From assembly GCA_026929865.2 (NCBI GenBank), contig CM049411.1, positions 6,985,501 through 7,049,500 of the forward strand: 64,000 nt of DNA, in the 5' to 3' direction. Below the pieces are notes generated by a model. The model made no database searches. It worked only from the letters and a program-made list of their open reading frames with translations, and was not told the origin of the DNA. Made by a program: the position numbers and the translations under genes. Below, piece after piece: positions 1 through 12,886 of the stretch (the first letter of the stretch is position 1; each line of letters begins with the position of its first letter). This DNA comes from Hyperoplus lanceolatus (lineage: Eukaryota > Chordata > Actinopteri > Uranoscopiformes > Ammodytidae).

Positions 1-145
1 CACACACACACACTACCATAGGCCTACTTTTGTTCACAATCTGCACTAAAGCCAGATAACATTCTCTGGTCCCAATATGGTCTACTTTAATCAGCAATAT
101 ATTTTATTCTATTTTACTGTAGCCTATGTAGACACATTACAATAT

Positions 146-1011
146 TTAAAGGTCCCATATTATGCTAAATGCACTTTTTAAATGTGTTCTAACATATCCA
201 TGGGTCCACGGTGTGCCTAGAGACTGCCAAAATATAAAAAAAATAACAATCTCTCCTTTTCTCACTCTCCCCCTTTCTGAACCCCCCCCCAATATACTCC
301 AGTCAGAATTCTCCTCGTTTCTGACCTCACAAACTGGAAAGCCAGAAGCTTCCACTGTGCACCCCACACCCCTAATTCTTATTGGTCCACGGCCCTGACA
401 GACAGAGGGCGAGGCGTATCTGGCTTCGCTTCCGGACAGGGGGCGGGGGGAGCTCAAAGATTGTATATTTACGAGGGGAGCTGCAGCTCTTTTTAAAAAA
501 TAGGCCATTGTGAGATTAGCTGAACATCAGCATAGTACAATAAATTATCTGAAAGTTTTTTTCAGCAAACTGTTGTAGATTTGAATAGCCTCTATTTCAG
601 AGTTGCTGAGCAGATAGTCTTAAAGGTTCACGAGGAAGAAGTAGAACCTCCCTAGATGGACGTGTGTTTGACTTGGTATGAAACGATCTGTCTATTTGTA
701 GATATGATACACTTGATACCCCCCACACATGAGAATATAAGACACTGTTCTGTAACTAACGAGTAGTGCCATTGCGGCCTCCAGCCCGCTGCTTCGATGC
801 TCCATGAAATCCTCTGTAAATGTCCTGATGAATCTCCTGAAATAAAACACTCTGAAACACAATGATGCTGTCCAGGCCTCACCCTTTGTCTTGGTCGCCA
901 TGGGGGATTCGGCTACCACAAAACAATTAAAGAAAAACATATTAGGGACCACTAAGACCATATAATATGGTGTATAATAGAACCGAAAAGTGTATAATAT
1001 GGGAGCTTTAA
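146..1011. mobile_element. TTAA-bounded non-autonomous element (family A)
   Basis: The left end TTAAAGGTCCCATATTATGC and the right end, read inverted, TTAAAGCTCCCATATTATAC form terminal inverted repeats with TTAA at both edges, as in piggyBac-type insertions. There is no transposase; the open frames inside are not gene-like. Confidence 0.65.
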
Positions 1012-2589
1012 GTCAGGTCCAATAGTGGCTAAACAGACTCACCTTGTTGTTGGGTCGTAAAGGGGTTCCAATACAGAGCCCTACAGCACTTTGAGTTGAA
1101 GATAAGGTATAGCCTGGATTTGCAGCTTTTTTTCCACAACCAGTTCTCCGCTAATAAACATGTAGAACGAGGTCATACCTGACTGACCTCAACCCTATTA
1201 GGCAAGCCTTTCCTTTCCGCTCCACAGGAGTAAAACAAAGCTATACATAGACCACAGAGGGATTTTCAATGTCACTGTGGGGTTTTTTTTCTTCACAAAG
1301 GCAAGAAAATGAGATAAGAATCATATTAAAATTCCCTCTTTGCTCTTTAATTTTAGAGATAAACTCTGACTGACACTCATGCCACATACCATAATAACAT
1401 ACAGTGCAGCCATTGTATTATTACAATTAATTCAATCATCATGTTTAATAAAAACTGATGTCTTAATCTCCATACAGCAAAGCCAAGCATGGTGATTAAA
1501 ATATTTCAGGCTAACAAAGGAAGTTCAAACATCACTAATAATCTGCAGCGACAGTAATGCATATGGTTTTGCTAAATGCTCACAATGAAAATGCTAACTT
1601 ACTTGCTGGTATAATGTTGACTATATTTATCATCTTTACTCAGGTGTAAACACGCCAAAATTGGCCAGTAAGCACTAACAACAAAGGGTGACTAGAGACT
1701 TTTGGGATTGTCTTCAGAATTCATAATTTTCAAGTATTTGGTCATGAACTAAAGTATTGGACAATTTAGAAAATCTGATCTGATGATGGGGATATACTTT
1801 TTTATTTTTTTTGGATGATCACCAAAGTTATTTAAAAGACATTTGATCGAGCTAAATACAGAGCTGTTGAGACATTTTACTTAAAAACGCCACACATGTC
1901 AACCTCATGGTGGCGCTAGATTGAATGTGGATCATCAAATTCATTACAATTCAATTCATCCTCTGGGGACCAAGAAAATGGGACCAACATTTCAAGACAA
2001 TCCATTCAATAGTTGCTGAGATATTGCAGTCTAAAAACAAACGATTAAAAGCATCACAAAAAAATCGTCTAATAAAGACACCACTATAACAAAGTAGAAA
2101 AGATGAATCATATTTGAAGTAAAACATGTAAACGTAGATATACAAGGCTTTATTAATGCAATGCAAGGAAGACACTTCTTTTAAATCTATGCCCACAAAC
2201 TAATTAGCAGACTTCATAAAACAAAAAACAGGGACTTTCTACATGTTTGCCCATTGTCTCATTCTCTTTGGGTGCACATTCCCTATACATTTCCCCTTCA
2301 TTTTCAAAGAACTCCCATTTGCACGGGAATTGGATTTAGCGAACTGGGCGTCTTTGTGAAGCTGTTGAGGTTTCTTCCAGCAATCAGGCCCTGATGGGAA
2401 CGAAGGGAAAACGGTCCCTCACTTATTCGGCCACTAGAGAATTCGAGAAGAGTTGTTACAGTAATTGATAATTGTGTGTGGGTTGAATGCAGCGTGTCTG
2501 TTGATAATGACGCCCTAAATCCAAACCCCGACCGTCTGCTTCTGGCCAGTGAAGCGTGGGGACATTGTGTTCCTCCTGGCCTGGGCCGG

Positions 2590-2591
<2 letters not shown>

Positions 2592-2623
<32 letters not shown>
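2592..2623. repeat. (GT)n microsatellite
   Basis: An uninterrupted 32-nt GT run. Confidence 0.95.
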
Positions 2624-2626
<3 letters not shown>

Positions 2627-3199
2627 TGCATGCCCAAGATCCCTATCATTGCCCCCTAAGGCAGCCTATCTAGCAATTAGGCTGTGTTTGTCTCATAATG
2701 ACCTCCTCTCTGCGTCCACTCCGAGCTCATTTTATTCATAAACTCGCCGGATGGAGATAATTGGTGAAAAGTAATTGGTCAGTGACGCTGCAACTCAGAA
2801 AGTCTCTGCTATTTCAGAGGCCATTTTCCTGAAACTGCACTATACTTCCCATTATGATTCATTAGGCAAGTGCAGAGGAATCCTGGAATGTATTTTTAAG
2901 GATATTCCCAGATGGGATTTGTGTACTTACTTGACATTCCCATTTGTGCACTTTTGAATATCACTTACGTGATATGTATTTTTATCCCACTTTGCAACAA
3001 GACCATCCATATGGTACTAAACCAAAGTTAGCTTTTCTTCAGCATTGTCATATTACCATTATAAATCTTACAAAGACACATACAAATAAAACCTTATCAG
3101 GATGCATCCTGTTGTCTCTCTTTCACTCACTTTCCAAACAAATGCATGCGCCGCTGGTATGTGCTAGCAAAGATCTTTAGGACAGTAGGTGCTGGTGTC

Positions 3200-3274
3200 T
3201 AAAAACCCTACCACTTTAGTCCAAAGGGGGCACTAGAATCAACAAAAACTGAAAGCTTCTCGTAGTTACTTTAA
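3200..3274. mobile_element. Family C element fragment
   Basis: It contains CCAAAGGGGGCACTAGAATC and ends CTTCTCGTAGTTACTTTAA, matching the ends of the repeats at 48.6 and 49.4 kb. The left part is missing. Confidence 0.5.
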
Positions 3275-5450
3275 CTTGACGTGTTTCTAGTCGCAAGAAT
3301 GACAAACATCATTTAAAAATCCTATCGTCAGCATATGAAAAGAAAACAAGTAACCTCCACCCAAAAACCCTAGTAAGCCCAATCCAATCCTACTGAAGCA
3401 ATGCAAAGAAGCGAGGGTTTGACCAAAGCAAATTTGCATGAATGTAAAGCAGGGAGAACAAGAGGAATGACCTGCTGACACCTGAACCCAAACACACACA
3501 CACACATCTGTTTTTTTGTTTTGTTACTTTTTCCCCTTTCTCTGCAGCTCTCCCAGTGTTGTCAGCTCAGCAGGGGAACACACAACTGTGTATCATGCGC
3601 TCTGTGCATTCTGACCTGCCTCCAAGGCTGGGAGTCAGTAGTAAATAAAAATGTTGTAACTTTATGGAAAACCAGCAGATTGTAACCACAGACTGAAGAA
3701 AAAAGAAGTCAAATGTACCAAATCAGAAAAAAATATTTTCATGTGGTCGAGTGATACAAGTAACAATATATTCAAGGATTTCATATGGCTGGTTTACTAC
3801 AAGCCATTCCCTATTTTTTCCATAGTCTTGTCCATGAGTCCATGAGGAGTTAGGTAACATTGTGTTTATCACTGAGATCCTGTAACACAAAAACAGTCAT
3901 AAATCAAATTCCAACAGAACAAGAATTACAAGCAGTCAGAGGAGCACAGAGATTGTAAACAAGCCAACTGATGTGGCTAGCTGTATAGCTACACCATCTA
4001 AACCGCTTTGTTTGAATTTAAAACTGAAAGGGAGCACACCCAATATCTAACAATCGTTTGTTGCTGAAAATTGTGTGTGTACAAATACAGAAGACATGTA
4101 GGTCGGAGTTTATGGATGGATGAGTGCCTCGGCAAATTTAACATTTTCATCTTGCATTAAACGTAAAACTGATATCCTCAAAAAAGTTTGGTTGTGATGT
4201 TCAAGAATGTAATGGAAGAGAAAAGTATGGAAAGTGACAATGACAAACCATTGATGTAATTAAAAGTTTGACTGATAGCAGCTATAAACTGTATTTGTTT
4301 CTGTATTTCTAAACACATTAAAGTGTTTGTCTGTCGGCTGAATGGAACATATGGTTTTTATGCTTCTCCTAATCAAGAACAAGTCGATCATGACTCATAG
4401 TTCCATATGTCTTGTAATAACAAAGCAATCAGTATTCTACATGTGTCCCTATTCTCCTAACCTATCTCATATAGACAGAGTATGATTGATTTGCAAAGCG
4501 TTTCTGCAGGTTTATATTCTATAGTCGGGACGTGTCACTTGATATGAATGTTGACATTTTTGGCAAGGCTCGGCCCCCTTTTGTCGTCATTGGCTGGGAG
4601 GTGCCACAGACGCCCTCGGCCGTTTAAACTGTCTATCACCGTGCCAAGGGAATGGCTTTGTCATTTACTGAATGGTGCACTCACTTAAATTCACATTATC
4701 AAATGTTGTCCTTGGTAATTGAGAGCTGTATTTGAATGAATCTGTATGTTTTCTGCCCAGAAATGACAGAAAATGGTGTTGAATTTATAACATCAGAATT
4801 GTCTAAGAAGTGAGGTGCTTGGTTTAATTTTACACGCATCTCGATGGAGGATACTGCACTGTTGGATAATCTGCTTAACTGCCCATGCTCATATGCTGAT
4901 AAAGCTTCAATTAACTGCTGCACCGGGCGACCACTGGCTCTGGTTCTCTGTGCCCAGGCTTTCATGAAGCAGACTGCCCAGTGTGTGCACACGGTCTGGG
5001 CAGATTAGGCAGCGAGCGAGGGGCCCTGCTTTGAAGGTGGCCATCCAGACGGCTCATTTGAGAGTGAATGTGCATTTCTTCTCTTTTTTTCTTTTTTTTT
5101 GGCCCGGCTATGGGGGTAGCCCATATGCCCGGTTGGCTGGGCAAAGCCGTCTCCACCTCTCCTTTCTCTCTCTGTCTTTCTCTCTCTCGCTCCAAGAGAA
5201 CATTTGACAGAAAGTCTGGTGTGAGGTGCTGGACCCCTGCCAGTAGCCGCACTTATCCCCGATGGAGGGTGCTAATTACGGCCACTTGCTTTGGAGAGAT
5301 GAGGCCCCTCCACTCATTTAAAACAGAGCGAGCTGTCCCTGAAAGCCCCGTACACTATTTCCACCTCAGAATCCAATTTCCAGACCACAAACCCACCACT
5401 CCACCCACTGTAATTATGCTCTTTATTTTCACCTCACCTGCCCTGCTCCT

Positions 5451-5832
5451 TTAAAGGTGGAGTCAGTGATTCTGAAGAATGCTTGTCATAATCTGTGAAA
5501 AAAAATCCAGTGTTAATACACAGCCTATGCTCTGTAAACAGGAATTAGAGCAAAGGGTATGTAAACAAAGGGGACCCGCCATAGCTAACAACCTTCTTTA
5601 CAGAACTAGGCTGTGTATTAAAGGTGGAGTCAGAGATTCTGGAGAATGCTAACACTTTATGTCAAATTCAGTGAATATCTGTATTAGATCATAGGCTGAG
5701 TATGAACACTAGAATTGTTATCAGCGCACAAACAATACTGACAGGAAGCGTATCGTGAAGAGATATTCACAGATTTTGACAAAAAATTCATTGACAACAA
5801 ACATACTCCAGAATCACTGACTCCACCTTTAA
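5451..5832. mobile_element. Family B element, two units sharing an end
   Basis: TTAA-bounded termini TTAAAGGTGGAGTCAG occur at 5451 and again at 5618 in the same direction, and inverted at 5832. The left unit contains an inner inverted repeat (ACACAGCCTATGCTCTGTAA, then ACAGAACTAGGCTGTGT). It looks like one unit inserted into or joined with another. Confidence 0.7.
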
Positions 5833-7285
5833 CCTAGGATTTTTCCAGCGCCCCCCAAAAAAAAGTCCAGAACTGCAGCGTAAGATGGTGGACACTCTCC
5901 AGTCCCCTCAGGGCTTTTGAACAGCGTCCACATCCTCCGTGCCATGGCCGATTAAGCCGCTATTCGCCTTTTCTTTGGCCAGATCTCAGTGTTACACAAG
6001 CCCTGGGCACGTTGCTGTCTCTCAAAAGCCTTTCCCCCATCTCTAGAAAAGTCAGAACATGAGCACTGGAGCACACCAACTGGGCAGGTGTTTTTACAGT
6101 GCAGCGCTGTCACTTTGGGATGTGCACGGTCAGTTTAAGGGCCCGTTGCTAATGCTACATGACAGTTGAGCATTTGGTACATGAGTGCACGGTATCCTAA
6201 ATGACTCAGGAAGGCTCAGGAGAATCAGAAAAGTAACTGGGATCTCTATGGAGGCTGTAGCTGGTGTGAGATGGACAACAGCTTAATACAAGTGCACCCA
6301 AAAGCAATGTAGTGTACATGCTGGTTGACCTTTTAGATGTTTGCATGTGAACCACTTTACCTGCCACAACACAGGGAAATACAGTGCCGTGGGTATTCTC
6401 AGAGGGGCTACAGCTCACAAACGGCAGGCTACAACTTAGATGTACTTTTCTGTGACTAGCCAAGGTCTTTTCAATTGTATCGCATAATACATACACACAT
6501 GTATTGTGCTGACACGCTATAGTTCAAGTAGAAACAAACAACAAAATAGTATTTTTTATTATAAGTAATGTGCATGTTAAATATTATACCCATTAAAAAT
6601 GCACTATACCATCACATTCTACATTGATTTTGTGAGCTTGTTTTCAAACATTTGCTTTATGCGCATTAAGCAAATCAAGACAATCAATATTAGCCACATT
6701 ACAAAGCTTTGAAAACACAAAGTAAATGTAATCCTGTGTGTGTGTCTTTTTTGTCGAGCTGCTGTTTTTGACAAGAACTAAAATGCTAAAAAAAAAATTC
6801 CTTCAATAAAAGGGTAAAACCGCTTGGCATTGTATTTTTCAGTCAATGTTACTCAAACAGGAATAAATTATTGATTCGTTGGGGACTGCTTTTCCAGCAG
6901 TGGATTAGGCCAAATGTTGTGCTCTAGTGAACAGTGAGTGTGTGTGATTGACACGAGATGAAATAAAGTGTGTGTTCATAGGCATTTTTAGTTTTCGCAA
7001 CAGTATGACTCCCTGTTGTGTTTTTAATCATGTTTGGGCTACTTTAGAGCTATTTGGCACAGAGCAATAAGACATATCAGGCTTTGGTTTCATGGTTTTA
7101 GTTTTTTTTGTTCGCGATGAGAAAAAGACTTGCATTCACATAATGAGCTGAAATATGAGCCTTCTTCTCCTGGTCTGGGGAGCACAGAGAGGAGGATGTG
7201 CACATGGTTATTAATACACACAGAGGCAGCATTCTGTTGGATAATGTGGGTCAAGCGTGAAGAGTGCATGTGAGTAAGAGAGGCA

Positions 7286-7286
<1 letters not shown>

Positions 7287-7355
<69 letters not shown>

Positions 7356-7374
7356 CTCTCTCTCTCTCTCTCTC
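7287..7374. repeat. (AC)33(TC)11 compound microsatellite
   Basis: AC to 7352, then TC to 7374. It makes spurious long frames on the minus strand. Confidence 0.95.
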
Positions 7375-7735
7375 ATCCCCTCCCTTATGTCCTAACATTA
7401 AGGGGATGGTGGGGCATCTTGAATCAGCTTTGACTCTGTATCGGCCTATGGTCTCTGTCAGTGATGTCTTCAGAATATGCTCTGGCGGCTATACACAGAC
7501 AGAGAGAAAAAAGCCATGCACTGATATCAAATCAAAATCAAATCTAATATGGGAATTTATGAGCAATTCAGACTGATTGTATGTAGAATCAGTGATGTGC
7601 AAATACTTTCCAAGGGGCTGGGCGAAAAATTAATAAAGAGCTCCTCTGCCATGTAAACGAATGCAGGACCTGGGAAAGCGGACAGCCCTGAAATATTGGT
7701 GTGATTATTAGTTTTGGCTGGATTAGGTGACGCAC

Positions 7736-7781
7736 CCACACGCACGCACGCACACAAACACACACCACACGCACGCACACG

Positions 7782-7823
<42 letters not shown>
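7736..7823. repeat. (CA)n with GCAC interruptions
   Basis: CACG/CACA variant units followed by a pure CA run. Confidence 0.93.
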
Positions 7824-7824
<1 letters not shown>

Positions 7825-8415
7825 CAAGAAAAGTTACTGTGTTGCCCCAAGGGGAGGAATGATAACGTGACAGACACGGTGTGAGTGTGCTGATGAACTC
7901 GCTCCACATACTCACTGTACCTCCTCCATGCAATCAATGTTCTGTCACACTTTCTATTTTAGTGTCAGTCTGGGTCAAATAATGTCCTCCCTCACGCTCT
8001 AAGCTGCTAAATGTGGAGTTTATCAAGCAGATGACACAAAACCAGAAGAGGACCAGAATTAGTTGTTATGTGACTCTATTTTAAAACACTGTTATGCAAT
8101 TAACCCGCATGGACTTTTAGGATCTACTTTGAGCTTGACAGTTCATTCTTGACCTTGGAAACAGCAGCTTACAAAACAATATCAATTCCAGCTCCACTTA
8201 GTGATTTGCTCTAGTGTTAGAGCTAGGGTTTAATGTATAGGTCAAATGTAGCAGTTCACTATTGACTTTATACGGGGAAATAGAGTGTATCATTTAAATA
8301 TGCTCTGCCTCTCTCCACTGTTGTATTTTACTGTATAATTAATATTTTGTTGCATTAAAGAGAGACAGCACTCACTTCCCCACTCTAAGCCAATACTAGC
8401 ATGCTTAACATATTT

Positions 8416-8669
8416 TTAAAGAATAGTTTGAAATTTTGGTAAACCTGTTTATTAGCTTGCTTGTTGAGACTTAGATGACAAGATCAACATCACTGTCATG
8501 TCTGTACGGTATATATCAAGCTACAGCCAGCAGCCGCTTAGCTTAGCATAGCATTAACAATGGAAGCAGACTAGGGTCACTGAGTCCAGCCAAGAATCAG
8601 TCCTGAACATAAGCACTCGTAAAAACCAACCAATGAGGTATAACGTGTTCATTTTTTAAGCTTTAAAGA
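8416..8669. repeat. Possible TTAA-bounded repeat (family H)
   Basis: It begins TTAAAGAATAGTTTGAAATT and contains CAGCCGCTTAGCTTAGCATA, a word I associate with common teleost repeats. No second copy with both ends is seen here; the right border is a guess. Confidence 0.35.
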
Positions 8670-9436
8670 ATCTGGTGGACACATTTTGATCCCTTTGAAC
8701 TATGGTAGATATTTTCCCACATTTCCAGCTAAGTAAAATGAACTGGTTGCTTGCCATGCTTCATAATTTACCAAGCCAACATTACAGTAGTATTGATATT
8801 ATCATGTAAATCGGCCAACAAGTGAAAAAGCGTATTTGTCTAAATTTCAATGTTATATTTAACCATGAATACATACTCTTTACTAGTTTCATTATGGCTT
8901 CACTTTTCTCCAGAATACTGTGAATCTCTTGTATTTACTGAGCTGTCCTTCTGAACTCTAATCAGTACAATACTGTCTTGTAACCATAAACCATGTCCAA
9001 AGAGGGGACCATCTATCATGACCAAGATAAGCCGAAAATACCTAGAACATAATCCCGTCTTGGACGTTGAGTAACATCCCTCCCCACTGCCAAAGGCCTC
9101 TAGCTGATTAAGTCTTATTTGAAGGTTCTGAAATTACCTCCAGATTTTGGTCAAATACTTTGGGCTAAACAAGGGGGCAGCTAATGGGGCGGAGAGCTAT
9201 GCAGGCTATGTCATGTATCCAATCGTCCTATCATCAGCATTTAGCAGCCGAGGGGGCCTCCATGGTCACATTTTTCACTGACTGTTACAAAGCCTGGATC
9301 TTGACTTTTGTTTGTGGAATGAGTTATAGTAGATATGATAGTTTATAAGAAGGATAAACCCCTTAAGATAAATCAACTCATGTTCAAGGGGGTGCTTTAC
9401 ATAAATATACAAGAAGTACTAAACAAAAAATACATT

Positions 9437-9470
9437 CACACACACACACGCACACACGCACACGCACACG

Positions 9471-9506
<36 letters not shown>
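9437..9506. repeat. (CA)n with ACGC variants
   Basis: Alternating CACA and CACG units, then pure CA. Confidence 0.93.
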
Positions 9507-9507
<1 letters not shown>

Positions 9508-9986
9508 CTCTCCCATGTCTAACTGCTCCTACACCCATTGACAAAATATACAATAAGTTTACATACATCCCTGTTTACATATATATGTTTTTCTGTGGAT
9601 TTTGAGTCAAATTCTTCATGAGAGAAGGGGCTTTTTATCTACAGCTGAAACATCTTTTCTTAGGCTCATTGCCTCCACACATCCTCTGATATCTAATAGC
9701 GTTTTGATGAAAGGGGAATTCTTTCACGATTTGTTTCCTTCGAGATTAAGAGCTGCATAACAACAGTTGTTTCATCTCGCCCTCTCTCCAGATGGCAGCG
9801 ATTTGAACCGGCGTGCAAAGCTCTGATCGTCACATAGGCCCTTCCAAAAACAAAGAGGCAAACAATCTATTCGTGCAGCGCTGTCCCTCTGACGTATACA
9901 GCAGCAGTTCCAGAATTTAATCGTGTTTTTTAATGTTCACCATCTGTTAACTTGGAGAAAATAAAGAGGAGTTTTGAGCTACCGTC

Positions 9987-10308
9987 TTTCAAAAGGTTGA
10001 GTCACGGATTCTAGAGAACTTTTGATGTCAAAATCACTTTTTGTCAAAATCAGTGGAATATCTCCTCACTATCCGCTACCTATCTGATGTTAATACACAG
10101 CCTATGCTCTGTAAACGGGTATGTAAGCAAAGGGGCCCATCATAGCTAGCAACATGCCCATTTACAGAGCCTAGGCTGTGTATTAACAATGCTCTTTTTC
10201 CAGTGCACACAGTGGACAAGTAGCGAATCATGAGGAGTTTTTCACTGATTTTGTCAAAAGGTTGTTTTGACAACAAGCACTCTCCAAGATTTCTGACTCC
10301 ATCTTTAA
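9987..10308. mobile_element. Family B element, copy 2
   Basis: Terminal repeats GTTGAGTCACGGATTCT and, inverted, TTAAAGATGGAGTCAG enclose a well-preserved inner palindrome at 10088-10190 (stem about 28 bp, loop about 45 nt). Confidence 0.75.
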
Positions 10309-10667
10309 AAATGTACAAGGATGAAGCTCTGTAATCGTATAAAATATGACTGACAACTAGAGAGTGTAAGTATCTAAGAAAATTCTGTGAAACTGTTCCT
10401 CTTAAGACATTGGTGTCAAACTAATTCTTTCCAATTCTAGTGAGTTTGTTCCCTTCTTATGAGGATCTGGCAGCAGGCGACATCATCTGGGTGCAGTATT
10501 GCCTCACAACACAAAGAGCTCCATTCAGAGGCCCAAGCAGTCACATCCCACACCCACACAGGGAAGAGACACCCAGAGGCATCCGGCACACAGCCTGCAG
10601 TCATTACAGGAAAGCAGTGTGTATACTTGCACAGCAGTAAACCATTCACAGGAAAACATTTAAGCAT

Positions 10668-11047
10668 TTACAGCTATAGTACGTAACTTTTTCATATGAC
10701 TGAATGTTGGCTGCATTCAAGCAATCGCCTAACGAGTTGATAACAACTTGAATAAGCCTATCAGCTCCGCAAAACTCTCTCTGTATTTCCCAGTATATGG
10801 CAGCGTTTACAAACTGGTGTCACCCCCCGAAACTGGCACAGGAGCTCAGAAGAAAACCCAAAAAGCGGCCACGAAATGTTTCAGTTGTTAATTCTACTGC
10901 TGAGAAAAAACCTGGACGTACAGCAGAAGAAATAGAATCCCTGCGCGATCACAGTAGGCTAGCTTCATGTAGATGCGTGGACAGTGTTGTTGCTATAACT
11001 CAGAATTCCTCAAAGGGGACAACAGAAGATACACACTATAGCTTTAA
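10668..11047. mobile_element. Family F element, copy 1
   Basis: It matches 47585-47909 throughout: CCTATCAGCTCC, AAATGTTTCAGTTGTT, AAAACCTGGACGTACAG and the end ACTATAGCTTTAA. A 110-codon open frame inside (10797-11129) is repeat sequence, not a gene. Confidence 0.7.
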
Positions 11048-11286
11048 AGGAACACTCATGGGAAGAAGCAACAAGAGAAAAATGGATAGAAGAAAATTTT
11101 GGCGATCACCACAAAAAACATTAGCATGACAGCCTGCACACAAATTCGTAAAATGACAGATGTATTGTATATTGTATGTATATCTTATTATATGTTTCTT
11201 GTATGTATTTCCTTACTTTATACACATAGCTATGGACCTCCTTGAGAGTCTGAAATAAATACATTTATTAATATTATATTATTATA

Positions 11287-12884
11287 CAGTCATATGAAAA
11301 AGTTTGGGAACCCCTCTCAGCCGGCATCATAATTGACTCTGCTTTCACAAAAAAAAAGATAAAAGTGGTATGTCTTTCATTTACCAGGAACAGCTAAGTA
11401 CTGGGATGTTTTCCAAACAAAGATTTTTTGAAAAGCAGTATTTGGTTGTATGAAATAAAATAAAATGTGGTTTTGTTGATTTTAATGCCTGTAACAGCAT
11501 GTAAAACTGATTACTTTAAACACAAAGTTGGTTGGATTATGTTGTTAAGCCTTGAACCTCATAGAAATGTCTGTTTAATCATCAGAAAATGTATTTTAGG
11601 TGCCTAAATGCAAGTTGCACTTCTCTTTGACTCTCTGCTGAAGTGAGACAGAATGGGATCATCAAAACAGCTCCCAAAAGATCTGAAAAACAAAGATTGT
11701 TCATTGTCATGGTTTAGGGGAAGGCTACAATAAGCTTTCCCAAAGGTTTCAATTGTCAATTTCGACTGTAGGGAACGTTGTCAGGGAATGGAAGGACACA
11801 GGCACAGTGGCAGTTAAACCCAGGCATGGCAGACCAAGAAAAAAACAGGAGCGGCATAGGTGGAGGATTGTGAGAATGGTTGCACACAACCCACAGATCA
11901 CCTCCAAAGACCTGCAAGAACATCTGGCTGCAGATTGTGTATCTGTACATCGTTCAACAATTCAGCGCAATTTGCACCAAAACATCTGCTTTTTATAAAG
12001 ACTAAATAACTTAATTGTTGTCTCATCAGTCCAAAGCATTTTCTTCCAATATGAATCTGGCTTGTCTAAATGAGCTTTAGCATACTCCATGCAACTGTAT
12101 CTGTGGCATGGGCGCAGAAAGGGCTTCCTCCTCATCACCCGGCCATACAGATGTTTTGGTGCAAATTGCACTGAATTGTAGAACCATGTACAGATACACA
12201 ATCTGCAGCCAGATGTTCTTGTAGGTCTTTGGAGGTGATCTTTGGGTTGTGTGCAACCATTTTCACAATCCGCCGCATATGCCGCTCTTGTACTTTTCTT
12301 GGTCTGCTAGACCTGGGTTTAACTGCAACTGTGCCTGTGTCCTTCCATTCCCTGACAACGTTCCTTACAGTAGAAATTGACAATTGAAACCTTTGGGAAA
12401 GCTTCTTGTAGCCTTCCCCTAAACCATGACAATGAATAATCTTTGTTTTTAAGATCTTTTGGGAGCTGTTTTGATGATCGCATTCTGTCTCACTTCTGCA
12501 GAGAGTCAAAGAGAAGTGGAACTCGCATTTAGGCACCTAAAATACATTTTATCATGATTAAACAGACCTTTATTTGAGGTTCAAGGCTTAACAACATAAT
12601 CCAACCAATTTTGTGTTTAAAGTCCTCAGTTTTACATGCTGTTACATGCATTAAAATCAGCAAGACCACAAGGGTTCCCATATTTTTGCACAGCCAGTTT
12701 TTCACATTTTACTTAATTTCATAAAACTAAATACTGCTTTTCAAAAAATCTTTGTTTGGAAAACATCCCAGTACTTAGCTGTTTATGGTAAATGAAAGAC
12801 ATACCACTTTTATCTTTTTTGTGTGATAGCAGAGTCAATTATAATGCCGGCTGAGAGGGGTTCCCAAACTTTTTCATATGACTG
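11287..12884 (-). mobile_element. Fold-back (palindromic) Tc1-like element
   Basis: TA-flanked ends CAGTCATATGAAAAAGTTTG occur in perfect inversion at both termini. The minus strand reads a Tc1 transposase from 12536: paired HTH (STVRNVVREWKDTGTVAVKP, HLAADCVSVHGSTIQ), then in a shifted frame KAHLDKPDSYWKKMLWTDET with the first catalytic Asp (about 12010-12060). At about 11991 this meets an inverted second copy of the element's own 5' half (11287-11991, plus strand, HTH at 11753-11998). The part carrying the second Asp and the Glu is absent. The arms are about 700 bp long and diverged by several percent. It is non-autonomous. Confidence 0.88.
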
Positions 12885-12886
12885 TA

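Larger units (their letters stand above)
1012..5450. other. Gene-free intergenic DNA
   Basis: No exon with splice context or family motif was found. It contains a GT repeat, a family C fragment, and unique balanced-composition stretches (2310-2590 and 4555-4680) that could be conserved non-coding elements. Confidence 0.4.
5833..9986. other. Gene-free intergenic DNA
   Basis: CA repeats and one possible family H repeat; otherwise AT-rich unique sequence. 9090-9300 and 9690-9860 are unique, moderately GC stretches without ORFs. Confidence 0.4.

Noticed and set aside
146..508. 120-codon minus-strand open frame
   Set aside because: It falls inside the TTAA-bounded family A element and has no recognisable domain.
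5068..5454. 128-codon plus-strand open frame
   Set aside because: Low-complexity Phe/Ser-rich start from T- and CT-rich DNA, no splice partners, ends at the family B element.
10797..11129. 110-codon plus-strand open frame with Lys/Arg-rich product
   Set aside because: It lies wholly inside family F; the second copy at 47.6 kb does not preserve the frame.
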